Positions 9,417 through 17,934 of a DNA stretch of 64,000 nt are shown here, one piece after another. The stretch is from assembly GCA_003279105.1 (NCBI GenBank), contig QCBO01000001.1, positions 62,001 to 126,000 of the forward strand. The letters are read 5' to 3'. Made by a program: the position numbers and the translations under genes. The stretch is from Prochlorococcus sp. AG-347-I19. Its GTDB lineage: Bacteria; Cyanobacteriota; Cyanobacteriia; PCC-6307; Cyanobiaceae. Positions within the stretch are counted from its first letter, which is position 1, and the number at the start of each line of letters is the position of its first letter. The notes under the pieces were generated by a model. That model was not told the origin of the DNA, did no database searches, and saw nothing but the letters and a program-made list of their open reading frames with translations.

Positions 9417-10958
9417 ATGAATGATTATTTTGAAAAAATACTTCAAGCTGAAGTCTATGAAGTAGCAAAAAAAACACCCCTAGAGAAAGCTCATAATTTA
9501 AGTAATTCGCTTAATAATGAAGTTTTTCTAAAGAGAGAAGACCTTCAAGATGTATTTTCATTCAAAGTAAGAGGTGCATATAACAAAATGAGTAAGCTCA
9601 CCAATTCTCAGCTTTCTCAGGGAGTAATTACTTCAAGTGCTGGTAATCATGCTCAAGGTGTTGCTCTTAGTGCTCTCAAGCTAAATTGCCAAGCAACAAT
9701 ATTAATGCCCATTACAACACCTCTTGTAAAAGTTAATGCTGTGAAAAAGTTAAAAGCAAAAGTTATATTATTTGGTGATAATTATGATGAAACATACAAA
9801 GAAGCAATAAGAATTAGCAAAGAAAGAAATTTATGCTTTATTCATCCTTTTGATGATCCAGATGTAATAGCAGGACAAGGAACTATAGCTATTGAACTTG
9901 AACAGCAACTAAAGGAAAAACCCTATGCAATTTATATTGCTGTTGGTGGTGGTGGATTGATATCAGGAATATCCTTATATATTAAAAAGATATGGCCTGA
10001 AGTAAAAATAATTGGAGTAGAGCCTGAAGATGCAGATGCTATGACAAAATCTTTGGAAGAATCAAAAATTGTGGAATTATCTTCTGTTGGTCAATTTGCA
10101 GATGGAGTAGCGGTTAAAAAAATTGGTAAAAATACTTTTGATATTGGCAGAAAATATATAGATAAGATGATTACCGTTAATACTGATGAAATATGTGCAG
10201 CTATAAAAGATGTTTTTGAGGATACTAGATCAATTCTAGAGCCCGCAGGTGCATTATCGATTGCAGGGATGAAAAAAGATATTTTAAATTCGAATCATTC
10301 AAATAGAAAAATGGTTGCGATTGCATGTGGTGCAAATATGAATTTTGAGCGACTTAGATTTGTCGCAGAAAGAGCAGAACTTGGTGAGTGTAAAGAAGTA
10401 ATGATGGCTGTTGAAATTCCTGAACGTGCTGGAAGTTTAATTGATTTTTGTAAGTTACTTGATAATAGAAATTTAACTGAATTTAGCTACAGAATGTCGA
10501 ATTCTAAGAATGCCCAGATCTTTGTAGGAGTTCAAGTCTATGGATTAAATGATAAAAAAAATCTTTTAAATATATTTAGAGATTCGGAGTACTCATTTAT
10601 TGACATAAGTGATGATGAATTATCTAAAAATCATCTAAGACATATGGTAGGTGGAAGATTACCAAAGAATTTTAATGAAATGGATAATAGAAACTTTGTT
10701 GAGCTTTTATACAGATTTGAGTTTCCTGAGAGGCCTGGCGCATTAATAAACTTCTTAAATAATATGAAATCTAATTGGTCTATAAGCGTATTTCACTATA
10801 GGAATTATGGAGCTGATGTTGGGAAAATTGTTATTGGAGTTTTAATCGATAAAAATGAGATTTTAGAGTGGAATAAATTTGTAAGAATTCTAGGCTATAA
10901 ATTTTGGGATGAAACTCAAAACGATACATATAAATTATTCCTTGGTGCATCAGATTAA
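9417..10958 (+). CDS. ilvA: threonine ammonia-lyase, biosynthetic, with two ACT-like domains
   Basis: PLP enzyme that deaminates threonine to 2-oxobutanoate, the entry to isoleucine synthesis. The PLP lysine lies in FSFKVRGAYNK (about residue 53), the phosphate-binding loop is VGGGGLISG, and the 513-residue length includes the paired C-terminal regulatory domains (VEIPERAGSLIDF and FEFPERPGALINF) that bind isoleucine/valine in the biosynthetic form. ATG start at 9417. It precedes scpB on the same strand. Confidence 0.95.
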   Translation: MNDYFEKILQAEVYEVAKKTPLEKAHNLSNSLNNEVFLKREDLQDVFSFKVRGAYNKMSKLTNSQLSQGVITSSAGNHAQGVALSALKLNCQATILMPITTPLVKVNAVKKLKAKVILFGDNYDETYKEAIRISKERNLCFIHPFDDPDVIAGQGTIAIELEQQLKEKPYAIYIAVGGGGLISGISLYIKKIWPEVKIIGVEPEDADAMTKSLEESKIVELSSVGQFADGVAVKKIGKNTFDIGRKYIDKMITVNTDEICAAIKDVFEDTRSILEPAGALSIAGMKKDILNSNHSNRKMVAIACGANMNFERLRFVAERAELGECKEVMMAVEIPERAGSLIDFCKLLDNRNLTEFSYRMSNSKNAQIFVGVQVYGLNDKKNLLNIFRDSEYSFIDISDDELSKNHLRHMVGGRLPKNFNEMDNRNFVELLYRFEFPERPGALINFLNNMKSNWSISVFHYRNYGADVGKIVIGVLIDKNEILEWNKFVRILGYKFWDETQNDTYKLFLGASD

Positions 10959-10988
10959 ATTTAAGGTAAATTAGGAAAGATTTCGGTA

Positions 10989-11531
10989 ATTAAAATCAAT
11001 CAATCTGATCTAAATACCACGCCAATTTCTGATATAGATCTAGTTACTAAAGTTGAAGCTGTTCTATATTTGAAAGGCAGACCAATAACAAAAAAGGATC
11101 TTTCAGAAATTACTAATTCTGATATAAACTCAATAAATGATGCAATTAAAGATCTAAAAAATAAATACTCTAATCCCAATTCAGCTATTGAATTAAATGT
11201 GGTTAATAACAGTTTTTCTCTCGAACTAAAATCTAGTCTTAATGAATTCGTCGATGATTTACTTCCTTCTGATTTGAAAACATCCGAATTAAGGACATTG
11301 GCAACTATTGCGATCAAAAAAAAGATTCTACAATCGGATCTTATACTTCTTAGAGGTTCAGGTGCTTATGAACATATTAAAGAATTATTAGAAAAGAAAT
11401 TTATCGTTAAACGAAAACAAAAAGATGGTAGATCATATTGGTTATCATTATCAGAAAAGTTTTTTCAAACTTTTGCTGTAAGTAATGAATATCTATCAAA
11501 TATAGGAAGCAGTAATAATAGGCAGCAATAA
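10989..11531 (+). CDS. scpB: segregation and condensation protein ScpB (non-standard start)
   Basis: Kleisin-associated winged-helix subunit of the SMC-ScpA-ScpB condensin. The conserved N-terminal winged helix reads VEAVLYLKGRPITKKDLSE, followed by LRTLATIAIKKKILQSDLILLRG and the second wing KQKDGRSYWLSLSEKF. The first ATG/GTG/TTG in frame is a TTG at 11070, which would cut into helix 1. The frame is open back to 10965 (TAA at 10962) and contains only ATT or GTA triplets; ATT at 10989 or 10980, behind AGGAAAG (10973-10979), are the best candidates. The gene is sure; the exact start is not. Confidence 0.8.
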   Translation: MKINQSDLNTTPISDIDLVTKVEAVLYLKGRPITKKDLSEITNSDINSINDAIKDLKNKYSNPNSAIELNVVNNSFSLELKSSLNEFVDDLLPSDLKTSELRTLATIAIKKKILQSDLILLRGSGAYEHIKELLEKKFIVKRKQKDGRSYWLSLSEKFFQTFAVSNEYLSNIGSSNNRQQ

Positions 11532-11569
11532 TAAGTAAATGTTAGGATATATTTAATTACGTCAAGATA

Positions 11570-11848
11570 ATGTTATCTGAGATTTTTGCAGTTCTGGGTC
11601 AAACTTTATCAATTTATTCTTTCATATTGATAATAAGAATTTTACTTACATGGTTTCCAGGTATTGATTGGAGTAACGGTGTTTTATCTGCATTAACTTC
11701 CATCACAGACCCTTATTTAAACATTTTTAGAGGTATTATCCCTCCTATAGGTGGATTTGATATTTCATCCTTATTAGCTTTTTTACTTTTAAATGTTATA
11801 CAAAATTTAATTACAAATCTCCAATATGCAAGCTTAGGTTATAGCTGA
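11570..11848 (+). CDS. YggT family membrane protein
   Basis: Two-helix membrane protein of 92 residues. RILLTWFPGIDW, the SITDPYLNIFRGIIPPIGG block and a second hydrophobic helix after residue 65 match the YggT/Ycf19 family. In cyanobacteria and plastids members affect thylakoid or nucleoid organisation and cell division; the specific role here is unknown. It sits directly behind scpB, a chromosome-segregation gene, which fits that reading loosely. It ends 2 nt from the convergent MazG-like gene. Confidence 0.85.
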   Translation: MLSEIFAVLGQTLSIYSFILIIRILLTWFPGIDWSNGVLSALTSITDPYLNIFRGIIPPIGGFDISSLLAFLLLNVIQNLITNLQYASLGYS

Positions 11849-11850
11849 AC

Positions 11851-12180
11851 TTATCTATCATCTCCAGAACCACTAATCTTCCCTTTAGCAGCTCTTAATT
11901 TTAATTTTTCAAGGTTTTGTAATGCAACATCCTCTAAATTGAAATTTAATTCTGTACAAAGATTTGAAATGTACCACAAAACATCTCCTAACTCCTTTTT
12001 AATACCTAATTTTGATTCGTTATCAAATATTCCATTTTTATCTCTTATAACCTTTTTCACTTTTTCTGCCACCTCACCAGCCTCTCCCACTAAACCAAGA
12101 GTTGGGTAAATATTATTTGAGCCTAAGTCTGGATATTGTGCTGTTTCTCTAGCTTTTTTCTGATAAGTTTTAAAATCCAT
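11851..12180 (-). CDS. MazG-like nucleoside triphosphate pyrophosphohydrolase
   Basis: All-alpha NTP-PPase of 109 residues, likely housecleaning of non-canonical nucleotides. GLVGEAGEVAEKVKK and KKELGDVLWYISNL are the two helices that carry the Mg2+-binding acidic residues (EAGE, ELGD), and NLEKLKLRAAKG closes the fold. Length fits the single-domain MazG type rather than the duplicated E. coli MazG. ATG start at 12180, transcribed away from pyk across a 61-nt divergent gap. Confidence 0.85.
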   Translation of the reverse strand: MDFKTYQKKARETAQYPDLGSNNIYPTLGLVGEAGEVAEKVKKVIRDKNGIFDNESKLGIKKELGDVLWYISNLCTELNFNLEDVALQNLEKLKLRAAKGKISGSGDDR

Positions 12181-12241
12181 GACTTAAATAACTAACTTTG
12201 GGTATGGTAAATTTATTTATATCTAGCAATATTATCTATAT

Positions 12242-14032
12242 ATGTCGAATATTGATTTAAAAAGAAGAACAAAAATAGTAGCAACTATTGGCCCTGCAAC
12301 ACAATCTGAAGAGATAATTACAAATTTAATTAAAGCTGGAGTAACAACATTCAGATTAAATTTCTCACATGGAGATCATAAAGATCATGCTGAGAGAATA
12401 AAAACCATAAGGGAAGTATCAAAAAAGTTAGATATAGATATTGGAATATTGCAAGATCTTCAAGGACCTAAAATTCGATTAGGGCGCTTTAAAGATGGTC
12501 CAGTAAAAGTTAAAAAAGGCGATAAATTTACACTGACATCAAATGAAGTCGAATGTACAAATACTATTGCAAATGTAACCTACGACAAACTTTCTCAAGA
12601 AGTTAGCGGAGGGAAAAGAATACTTTTAGATGATGGAAAAATAGAAATGATTGTAGAAAAAGTTGATAAAAAAGCTAATAATTTGGAGTGCATTGTAACC
12701 GTAGGAGGGGTTCTTTCAAACAATAAAGGTGTTAATTTTCCAGATGTTCAATTATCAGTAAAAGCATTAACAGAAAAAGATAGAGAGGATTTAAAATTTG
12801 GTTTATCTGAAGGAGTTGATTGGATAGCACTAAGTTTCGTTAGAAATCCATCCGATATAAATGAGATAAAAGATTTAATAAACAAAAATGGACATTCAAC
12901 TCCTGTAGTCGCAAAAATAGAAAAATTTGAAGCAATTGATCAGATCGATTCAGTATTACCCTTATGTGATGGTGTAATGGTTGCAAGAGGTGATTTGGGA
13001 GTAGAAATGCCTGCTGAAGAAGTTCCTCTTTTACAAAAAGAATTAATAAGAAAAGCTAATACATTAGGTATCCCAATAATTACAGCAACTCAAATGCTTG
13101 ATTCTATGGCTTCTAACCCAAGACCAACTAGAGCCGAAGTTAGTGATGTTGCAAATGCAATTCTTGATGGTACAGATGCTGTAATGCTTTCAAACGAAAC
13201 TGCAGTTGGCGATTATCCTGTAGAGGCAGTTGAAACGATGGCAACCATAGCAAGAAGAATTGAGAGGGATTATCCACTTAAGGCTATTGAAAGCCACTTA
13301 CCCAGTACGATCCCAAATGCAATTAGTGCAGCAGTAAGTAATATAGCTAGACAACTTGATGCAGGAGCTATAATCCCATTAACTAAATCAGGTTCTACCG
13401 CTCGAAATGTAAGTAAATTCAGACCACCAACACCTATCTTGGCAACTACTACTGAGAGAAGTGTAGCGAGAAGATTACAACTTGTTTGGGGAGTTACTCC
13501 GATAGTAGTTAAAAATGATCAAAGAACATCAAAAACTTTTAGTTTAGCTATGCAAATTGCTCAGGAGATGGGGATCCTAAATCAAGGGGATTTAGTAGTC
13601 CAAACCGCAGGTACATTAACTGGAATTAGCGGTTCTACAGATTTAATAAAAGTCGGTTTAGTAAGAAAGATTGTATCAAGAGGAATTTCAATAGGGGAAA
13701 TAGGTGTTACGGGTAAAGCCAGAATAATTAATAATAATCTTGATATATCATTAATTTGCCCAGGAGAAATATTATTTGTTCCGATGGAATTAATGAAAAA
13801 TATTCCATTGAGTAAAAATATTGCCGGTATTGTTACGAACCAAAATGTAAATGATGTTTATGCTTTATTCAACAAAAAAAATAAAAAGATTTCTACAATT
13901 TGTAATTTAGAAAATATCGATAATCATCAAATCAGTAATGGCGACCTTATTACACTCCAGCTTAATGAAGGTGTTATATACATGGGACAAATTGAAGATG
14001 ATGATGCAATAGATAAATATAAATATGTCTAG
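12242..14032 (+). CDS. pyk: pyruvate kinase with extra C-terminal domain
   Basis: Converts phosphoenolpyruvate and ADP to pyruvate and ATP. TIGPATQSEE, FRLNFSHGDH, the catalytic-lysine segment VVAKIEKFEAID, VARGDLGVE and ITATQMLDSM are all intact. At 596 residues it carries about 120 residues beyond the standard enzyme, ending in a PEP-utilising-like domain as in other cyanobacterial and Bacillus forms. The last 8 nt overlap the start of the downstream permease gene. Confidence 0.96.
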   Translation: MSNIDLKRRTKIVATIGPATQSEEIITNLIKAGVTTFRLNFSHGDHKDHAERIKTIREVSKKLDIDIGILQDLQGPKIRLGRFKDGPVKVKKGDKFTLTSNEVECTNTIANVTYDKLSQEVSGGKRILLDDGKIEMIVEKVDKKANNLECIVTVGGVLSNNKGVNFPDVQLSVKALTEKDREDLKFGLSEGVDWIALSFVRNPSDINEIKDLINKNGHSTPVVAKIEKFEAIDQIDSVLPLCDGVMVARGDLGVEMPAEEVPLLQKELIRKANTLGIPIITATQMLDSMASNPRPTRAEVSDVANAILDGTDAVMLSNETAVGDYPVEAVETMATIARRIERDYPLKAIESHLPSTIPNAISAAVSNIARQLDAGAIIPLTKSGSTARNVSKFRPPTPILATTTERSVARRLQLVWGVTPIVVKNDQRTSKTFSLAMQIAQEMGILNQGDLVVQTAGTLTGISGSTDLIKVGLVRKIVSRGISIGEIGVTGKARIINNNLDISLICPGEILFVPMELMKNIPLSKNIAGIVTNQNVNDVYALFNKKNKKISTICNLENIDNHQISNGDLITLQLNEGVIYMGQIEDDDAIDKYKYV

Positions 14033-15257
14033 GAATATCTCAATAAAAGAGGCCTTAGGCATGGCCACAAAAACTTTGGTTTCGAACAAATTGAGAAGTT
14101 CGTTAACAATGCTGGGGATAATTATCGGAAATGCTTCAGTTATTACACTTGTTGGACTTGGCAGAGGTGCTCAAACATTAGCAAAAAACCAATTAAGTAA
14201 TTTAGGTGCCAATGTATTATTCATTGTTCCCGGAAATAATGACACAAGAAGAAGAGGTATTTCATTTCCTAAAAACTTAGTTTTAGAAGATGCAATAGCA
14301 ATAAGCGATCAAGTACCAACAGTTAAAAAAGTAGCTCCTCAAATATCTGCTAACGAAATAGTGCAATCAAATTCTAAAAGTTTAAATATATCAATTGCTG
14401 GAGTTACTCCTGAATTTCTTGAAGTAAGAAGCTTTGAAGTAGATAAGGGTAGATTTTTATCAAAAAGTGATGTCAATAGTGCAAGAAGTTATGTTGTAAT
14501 AGGTCCTGATCTTAAAGACGAATTTTTCAAAGATAAATCTTCAACACTTGGAAAAAAAATCAGAATTAAAGACCACACTTATGAAATTATCGGAATATTA
14601 AAACCAAAAGGTGCTGTATTTGGAAGTAATCAAGACAAAAATGCATATATTCCATTAACCACCATGGTCAATAGGATTACAGGGAAGGACCCTACTTATG
14701 GAGTAAGTTTAAGCTTCATTAGTGTTGAAGCGATAAATAAAAATGCAACTGGTGCCGCTAAATTTCAGATTACTAACTTATTAAGGCAAAGACATAAAAT
14801 AATCAGAGATGATGACTTTGCGGTTAGATCACAAGAAGATGCATTGAATATAGTAACCAACATAACAAGTGGACTAACGTTTTTATTGGCTGGTATTGGG
14901 GCGGTATCTTTAGTGGTTGGAGGCATAGGAATCATGAATATTATGCTTGTTTCTGTAAGCGAAAGGACTGAAGAGATTGGACTTAGAAAAGCAATAGGAG
15001 CTAAACAGTCAGATATATTAATTCAATTTTTAATTGAGGCATTGATTTTATCTACAATTGGAGGATTAATTGGAACAACAACGGGATTATCAGGTGTTTT
15101 TCTTTTATCTCTGATAACACCACTTCCTGCATCAGTAGGAATTGCAACTACTTTTTCGACCATGATCATTTCAGGATCAATAGGTTTAATCTTTGGCGTT
15201 CTACCTGCAAAAAGAGCTTCTAAGTTAGATCCAATTGTTGCATTGAGAAGTTTGTAA
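14025..15257 (+). CDS. MacB/FtsX-type ABC transporter permease
   Basis: Membrane subunit of an ABC machine of the MacB/LolC type. It has an N-terminal helix in KLRSSLTMLGIIIGNASVITLVG, a large extracytoplasmic domain (MacB periplasmic core, about 45-260), and three C-terminal helices with the FtsX-type segment SERTEEIGLRKAIGAKQSDIL. Length 410 is normal. No ATPase gene is adjacent, so its partner is encoded elsewhere. The substrate is unknown. Start overlaps pyk by 8 nt. Confidence 0.87.
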   Translation: MSRNISIKEALGMATKTLVSNKLRSSLTMLGIIIGNASVITLVGLGRGAQTLAKNQLSNLGANVLFIVPGNNDTRRRGISFPKNLVLEDAIAISDQVPTVKKVAPQISANEIVQSNSKSLNISIAGVTPEFLEVRSFEVDKGRFLSKSDVNSARSYVVIGPDLKDEFFKDKSSTLGKKIRIKDHTYEIIGILKPKGAVFGSNQDKNAYIPLTTMVNRITGKDPTYGVSLSFISVEAINKNATGAAKFQITNLLRQRHKIIRDDDFAVRSQEDALNIVTNITSGLTFLLAGIGAVSLVVGGIGIMNIMLVSVSERTEEIGLRKAIGAKQSDILIQFLIEALILSTIGGLIGTTTGLSGVFLLSLITPLPASVGIATTFSTMIISGSIGLIFGVLPAKRASKLDPIVALRSL

Positions 15258-15272
15258 ATTAAATTTATAATA

Positions 15273-15842
15273 ATGCTCAATTTTTATAAATTAATTGAGA
15301 TACTGGTGAGTCTTCAATCACTAGTAATAACGACAATGTTACCTGTTTATATTCCACTGCCTTTTATATATAAATCGAGTAATAACTTTGAGTTGCCTAT
15401 CACATGGCAAATTCCGACCATAATTTTATTAACACTTATATTTGATAAAAAAGTTGTTTTCAGAGCATTTTCTATATATATAATTTTGGGGCTATTTATA
15501 TTTCCTGTCTTTCATCAAGGAGGTTCAATAGGTTATTTGCTCACTCCAAATTTTGGCTATTTATTAGGTTTATATCCATTAATAAAAATAATTGATAATT
15601 TAAATAATATAAATAAAATAAGCATTGGAGACTTTTTAAAAAATGGATTTTTAGCAATAAGTGTTATGCATATAACTGGAATATTTTACAACTTCATACA
15701 AATTGTATTCTACAGTCAATTTAATTTATTTTTATATAATTTAGGGAAATACTCATTAGGTAAGATTGGATATCATTTTTTAATGCTTTTTCCACTTTTA
15801 TTACTTATTAAACCTATAGAACGTTTAAAACGTAGTAAATAA
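15273..15842 (+). CDS. bioY: BioY family biotin transporter S component
   Basis: Polytopic membrane protein of 189 residues. PVFHQGGSIGYLLTPNFGYLLG is the typical BioY substrate-binding block (GG-x-x-Y-L-x-x-P-x-x-G-Y-L-x-G), and about six hydrophobic stretches surround it. In ECF systems BioY captures biotin. No EcfA/EcfT genes are adjacent; some BioY proteins work alone or with shared energy modules. Its stop overlaps the lspA start by one base (TAATG). Confidence 0.82.
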   Translation: MLNFYKLIEILVSLQSLVITTMLPVYIPLPFIYKSSNNFELPITWQIPTIILLTLIFDKKVVFRAFSIYIILGLFIFPVFHQGGSIGYLLTPNFGYLLGLYPLIKIIDNLNNINKISIGDFLKNGFLAISVMHITGIFYNFIQIVFYSQFNLFLYNLGKYSLGKIGYHFLMLFPLLLLIKPIERLKRSK

Positions 15843-16300
15843 TGATTAATAAAATACAAACAAAAATATATTTTTTATCTCTAAGTATTTTTATTGTTTT
15901 AATAGATCAATTTACGAAATATTTAATATTTTATAATAAAAAACTATTTATTAATAAAGATTTCCTTTTATTCAAATTAGACTTTGTAAAAAATTACGGG
16001 GCAGCATTTAACATATTTAGTGGTAGTAGAATATTTTTATCATTAATAAGTATTTTGTTTTCAATATTACTTATTTATTTAATATTTAAGAAAAATACTT
16101 TAAACTCATTCGATCTATATTCTTACAGCTTTATACTCGGGGGAACCATTGGTAATGGTATAGATAGAATATATAAAGGTTTTGTGGTTGATTTTATAAA
16201 TTTAAATATTATAAATTTTCCAGTTTTTAATATTGCTGATATATCTATTAATATTGGGTTCATTTTTTTACTGTATAACATTTTTAAAAATAATCGATAA
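15842..16300 (+). CDS. lspA: lipoprotein signal peptidase II
   Basis: Inner-membrane aspartyl peptidase that removes signal peptides from prolipoproteins. The 152 residues show DQFTKYLI, VKNYGAAFNIFSG and the two catalytic-aspartate motifs GGTIGNGIDRIYKGFVVDF and FNIADISINIG, with four hydrophobic helices. The ATG overlaps the bioY stop by one nucleotide. Very rich in Ile/Phe/Asn, in keeping with the local AT content. Confidence 0.93.
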   Translation: MINKIQTKIYFLSLSIFIVLIDQFTKYLIFYNKKLFINKDFLLFKLDFVKNYGAAFNIFSGSRIFLSLISILFSILLIYLIFKKNTLNSFDLYSYSFILGGTIGNGIDRIYKGFVVDFINLNIINFPVFNIADISINIGFIFLLYNIFKNNR

Positions 16301-16301
16301 T

Positions 16302-17801
16302 ATGAATTACTTGAAATTAAAGTATATAAAATATATATTATTAATATTATTTCTATATATTTTATTTTCGATATTTATAAGAATAGTAAATATTTATACC
16401 CTTATATTTTTAATAGTAATTATTTATATTTTTTATAATATTGATAAAAAATTATTTAAAAAATTAGTTTATAAAGTTATATATAAAAATAAAAAAAATA
16501 CACTTTCATTCAAAAATACATATGGTGCTGCCAAGATAAGTTTGGAAGGGGTCGAGAAAATTAGTGAAAAAATTAACGATAAAGTAAAAGTTGAACTTTT
16601 AAATTACCAAAAAAACAAACTAGAGTCCCAATTGAAAACAGGAGATTATAAAGTTACTCTTTTTGGAGCAGGTTCTTCAGGAAAAACATCTATAGCAAGA
16701 TCTTTATTAAAAAATATTGTCGGACAAACTTCCGCAAAAATAGGTACAACAAAGCAAATTAATAGCTATAAAATTCGCATCCCAATTTTAAAAAGAAACA
16801 TTAATATAGTTGATACTCCGGGTTTATTCGAACCATCTAAAATAGGAGAAGAAAGAGAAAAAGCAACAATTCTACAAGCATCAAATTCCGACTTAGTTCT
16901 CTTTGTGTTAGATCAGGACATAAATAAATACGAAAACTATTTAATTAAAGAATTATTAAAATTAAGAAAAAAAATAATAATAGTTCTAAATAAATGTGAT
17001 TTAAGGTCTAAAGATGAAAATAACCTCATCAAAGAAAATATAATTTCTATAACTTCCGCTAGAAAAAATAAAATTTCTGTTGTTCAAACAATTGCTGTAC
17101 CTCAACAATCTCCCAATATAAAATCAGATGCTTTATATTTAGTTCCAGAAGTAGGAAGTTTATTTAGAGAAATAATTGAAACGCTCGATAATAATGGTGA
17201 GGAGTTATTGGCTGATAATATTCTTTTTCGCTCAAATAAGTTAGGTATTAAAAGTAAAAATTTCGTACAAGAACAAAGATATTTAATGTCAAATAAAGTG
17301 ATTAATAAATATATGTGGATAACAGGAGGTGTAATACTAGTTAATCCATTACCAGCTGTTGATTTCCTTACTACAACCTCCGTAAACCTTCAAATGATAA
17401 TGGAATTATCAAAAATATATGAAATAAAGCTTACAAAAAAAGATGCAAAAGATTTAGCGACTTCATTGCTAAGCGTATTGGCTAAACAAGGAATACTAAA
17501 AGGGGGTCTCGCTATTCTTTCTCCTGCTTTAGCTACAAGTTTCACTAAAATTATTTTATCTAAATCTATACAATCAGTTACAGCAGGCTGGTTAATAAGA
17601 ATAGTAGGATTAAGTTTGATTGAATATTTTAAAAATGGGCAAGATTGGGGAGATGGAGGAATCCAAGAAGTAGTAGATAAGATCTATAGAATAAGTAAGA
17701 GAGATGACATTTTAAACAACTTCGTAAGAGAAGCTATTTCAAAAATTGAAATGAAAAAATATTTTAAATCAAATAAAAGTTTGCCTCCATTTACTAATTA
17801 A
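16302..17801 (+). CDS. membrane-anchored GTPase with DUF697 domain
   Basis: Era/EngA-like GTPase of unknown role. Two N-terminal hydrophobic helices (about 8-50) are followed by a G domain: G1 GAGSSGKTS, G3 DTPG, G4 NKCD. The C-terminal part (MWITGGVILVNPLPAVDF and later helices) is DUF697. I chose ATG 16302 (499 residues); an in-frame start at 16233 would lie inside lspA. It begins 1 nt after the lspA stop. Similar proteins occur across cyanobacteria; membrane remodelling or assembly is a guess only. Its end overlaps the convergent microprotein gene by 8 nt. Confidence 0.85.
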   Translation: MNYLKLKYIKYILLILFLYILFSIFIRIVNIYTLIFLIVIIYIFYNIDKKLFKKLVYKVIYKNKKNTLSFKNTYGAAKISLEGVEKISEKINDKVKVELLNYQKNKLESQLKTGDYKVTLFGAGSSGKTSIARSLLKNIVGQTSAKIGTTKQINSYKIRIPILKRNINIVDTPGLFEPSKIGEEREKATILQASNSDLVLFVLDQDINKYENYLIKELLKLRKKIIIVLNKCDLRSKDENNLIKENIISITSARKNKISVVQTIAVPQQSPNIKSDALYLVPEVGSLFREIIETLDNNGEELLADNILFRSNKLGIKSKNFVQEQRYLMSNKVINKYMWITGGVILVNPLPAVDFLTTTSVNLQMIMELSKIYEIKLTKKDAKDLATSLLSVLAKQGILKGGLAILSPALATSFTKIILSKSIQSVTAGWLIRIVGLSLIEYFKNGQDWGDGGIQEVVDKIYRISKRDDILNNFVREAISKIEMKKYFKSNKSLPPFTN

Positions 17802-17931
17802 TATTGGATAATTGATCATTTAGATAAGTTCTGAAATCAAAGATAGTTATTAATATTAAATAAGCAATGCAAATAGTTATAGAGATAAACCCTGTTACTA
17901 TTGCAATAATTTTTGGTCTTCCCATATTCAT
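17794..17931 (-). CDS. 45-residue single-helix membrane protein, unrecognised
   Basis: A reverse-strand frame from ATG 17931 to TAG 17794 encodes 45 residues: a basic head MNMGRPK, one hydrophobic helix (IIAIVTGFISITICIAYLIL) and a polar tail FDFRTYLNDQ. It starts 3 nt after the stop of the PLP decarboxylase gene on the same strand and fills the gap to the convergent GTPase gene almost exactly, overlapping it by 8 nt. Positive-inside charge distribution supports a real membrane protein. ATG at 17925 is an alternative start. Function unknown. Confidence 0.68.
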   Translation of the reverse strand: MNMGRPKIIAIVTGFISITICIAYLILITIFDFRTYLNDQLSNIN

Positions 17932-17934
17932 TAG

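Noticed and set aside
16233-16301. Upstream in-frame start for the GTPase gene
   Set aside because: It would overlap lspA coding sequence by 68 nt; ATG 16302 right after the lspA stop is far more natural.
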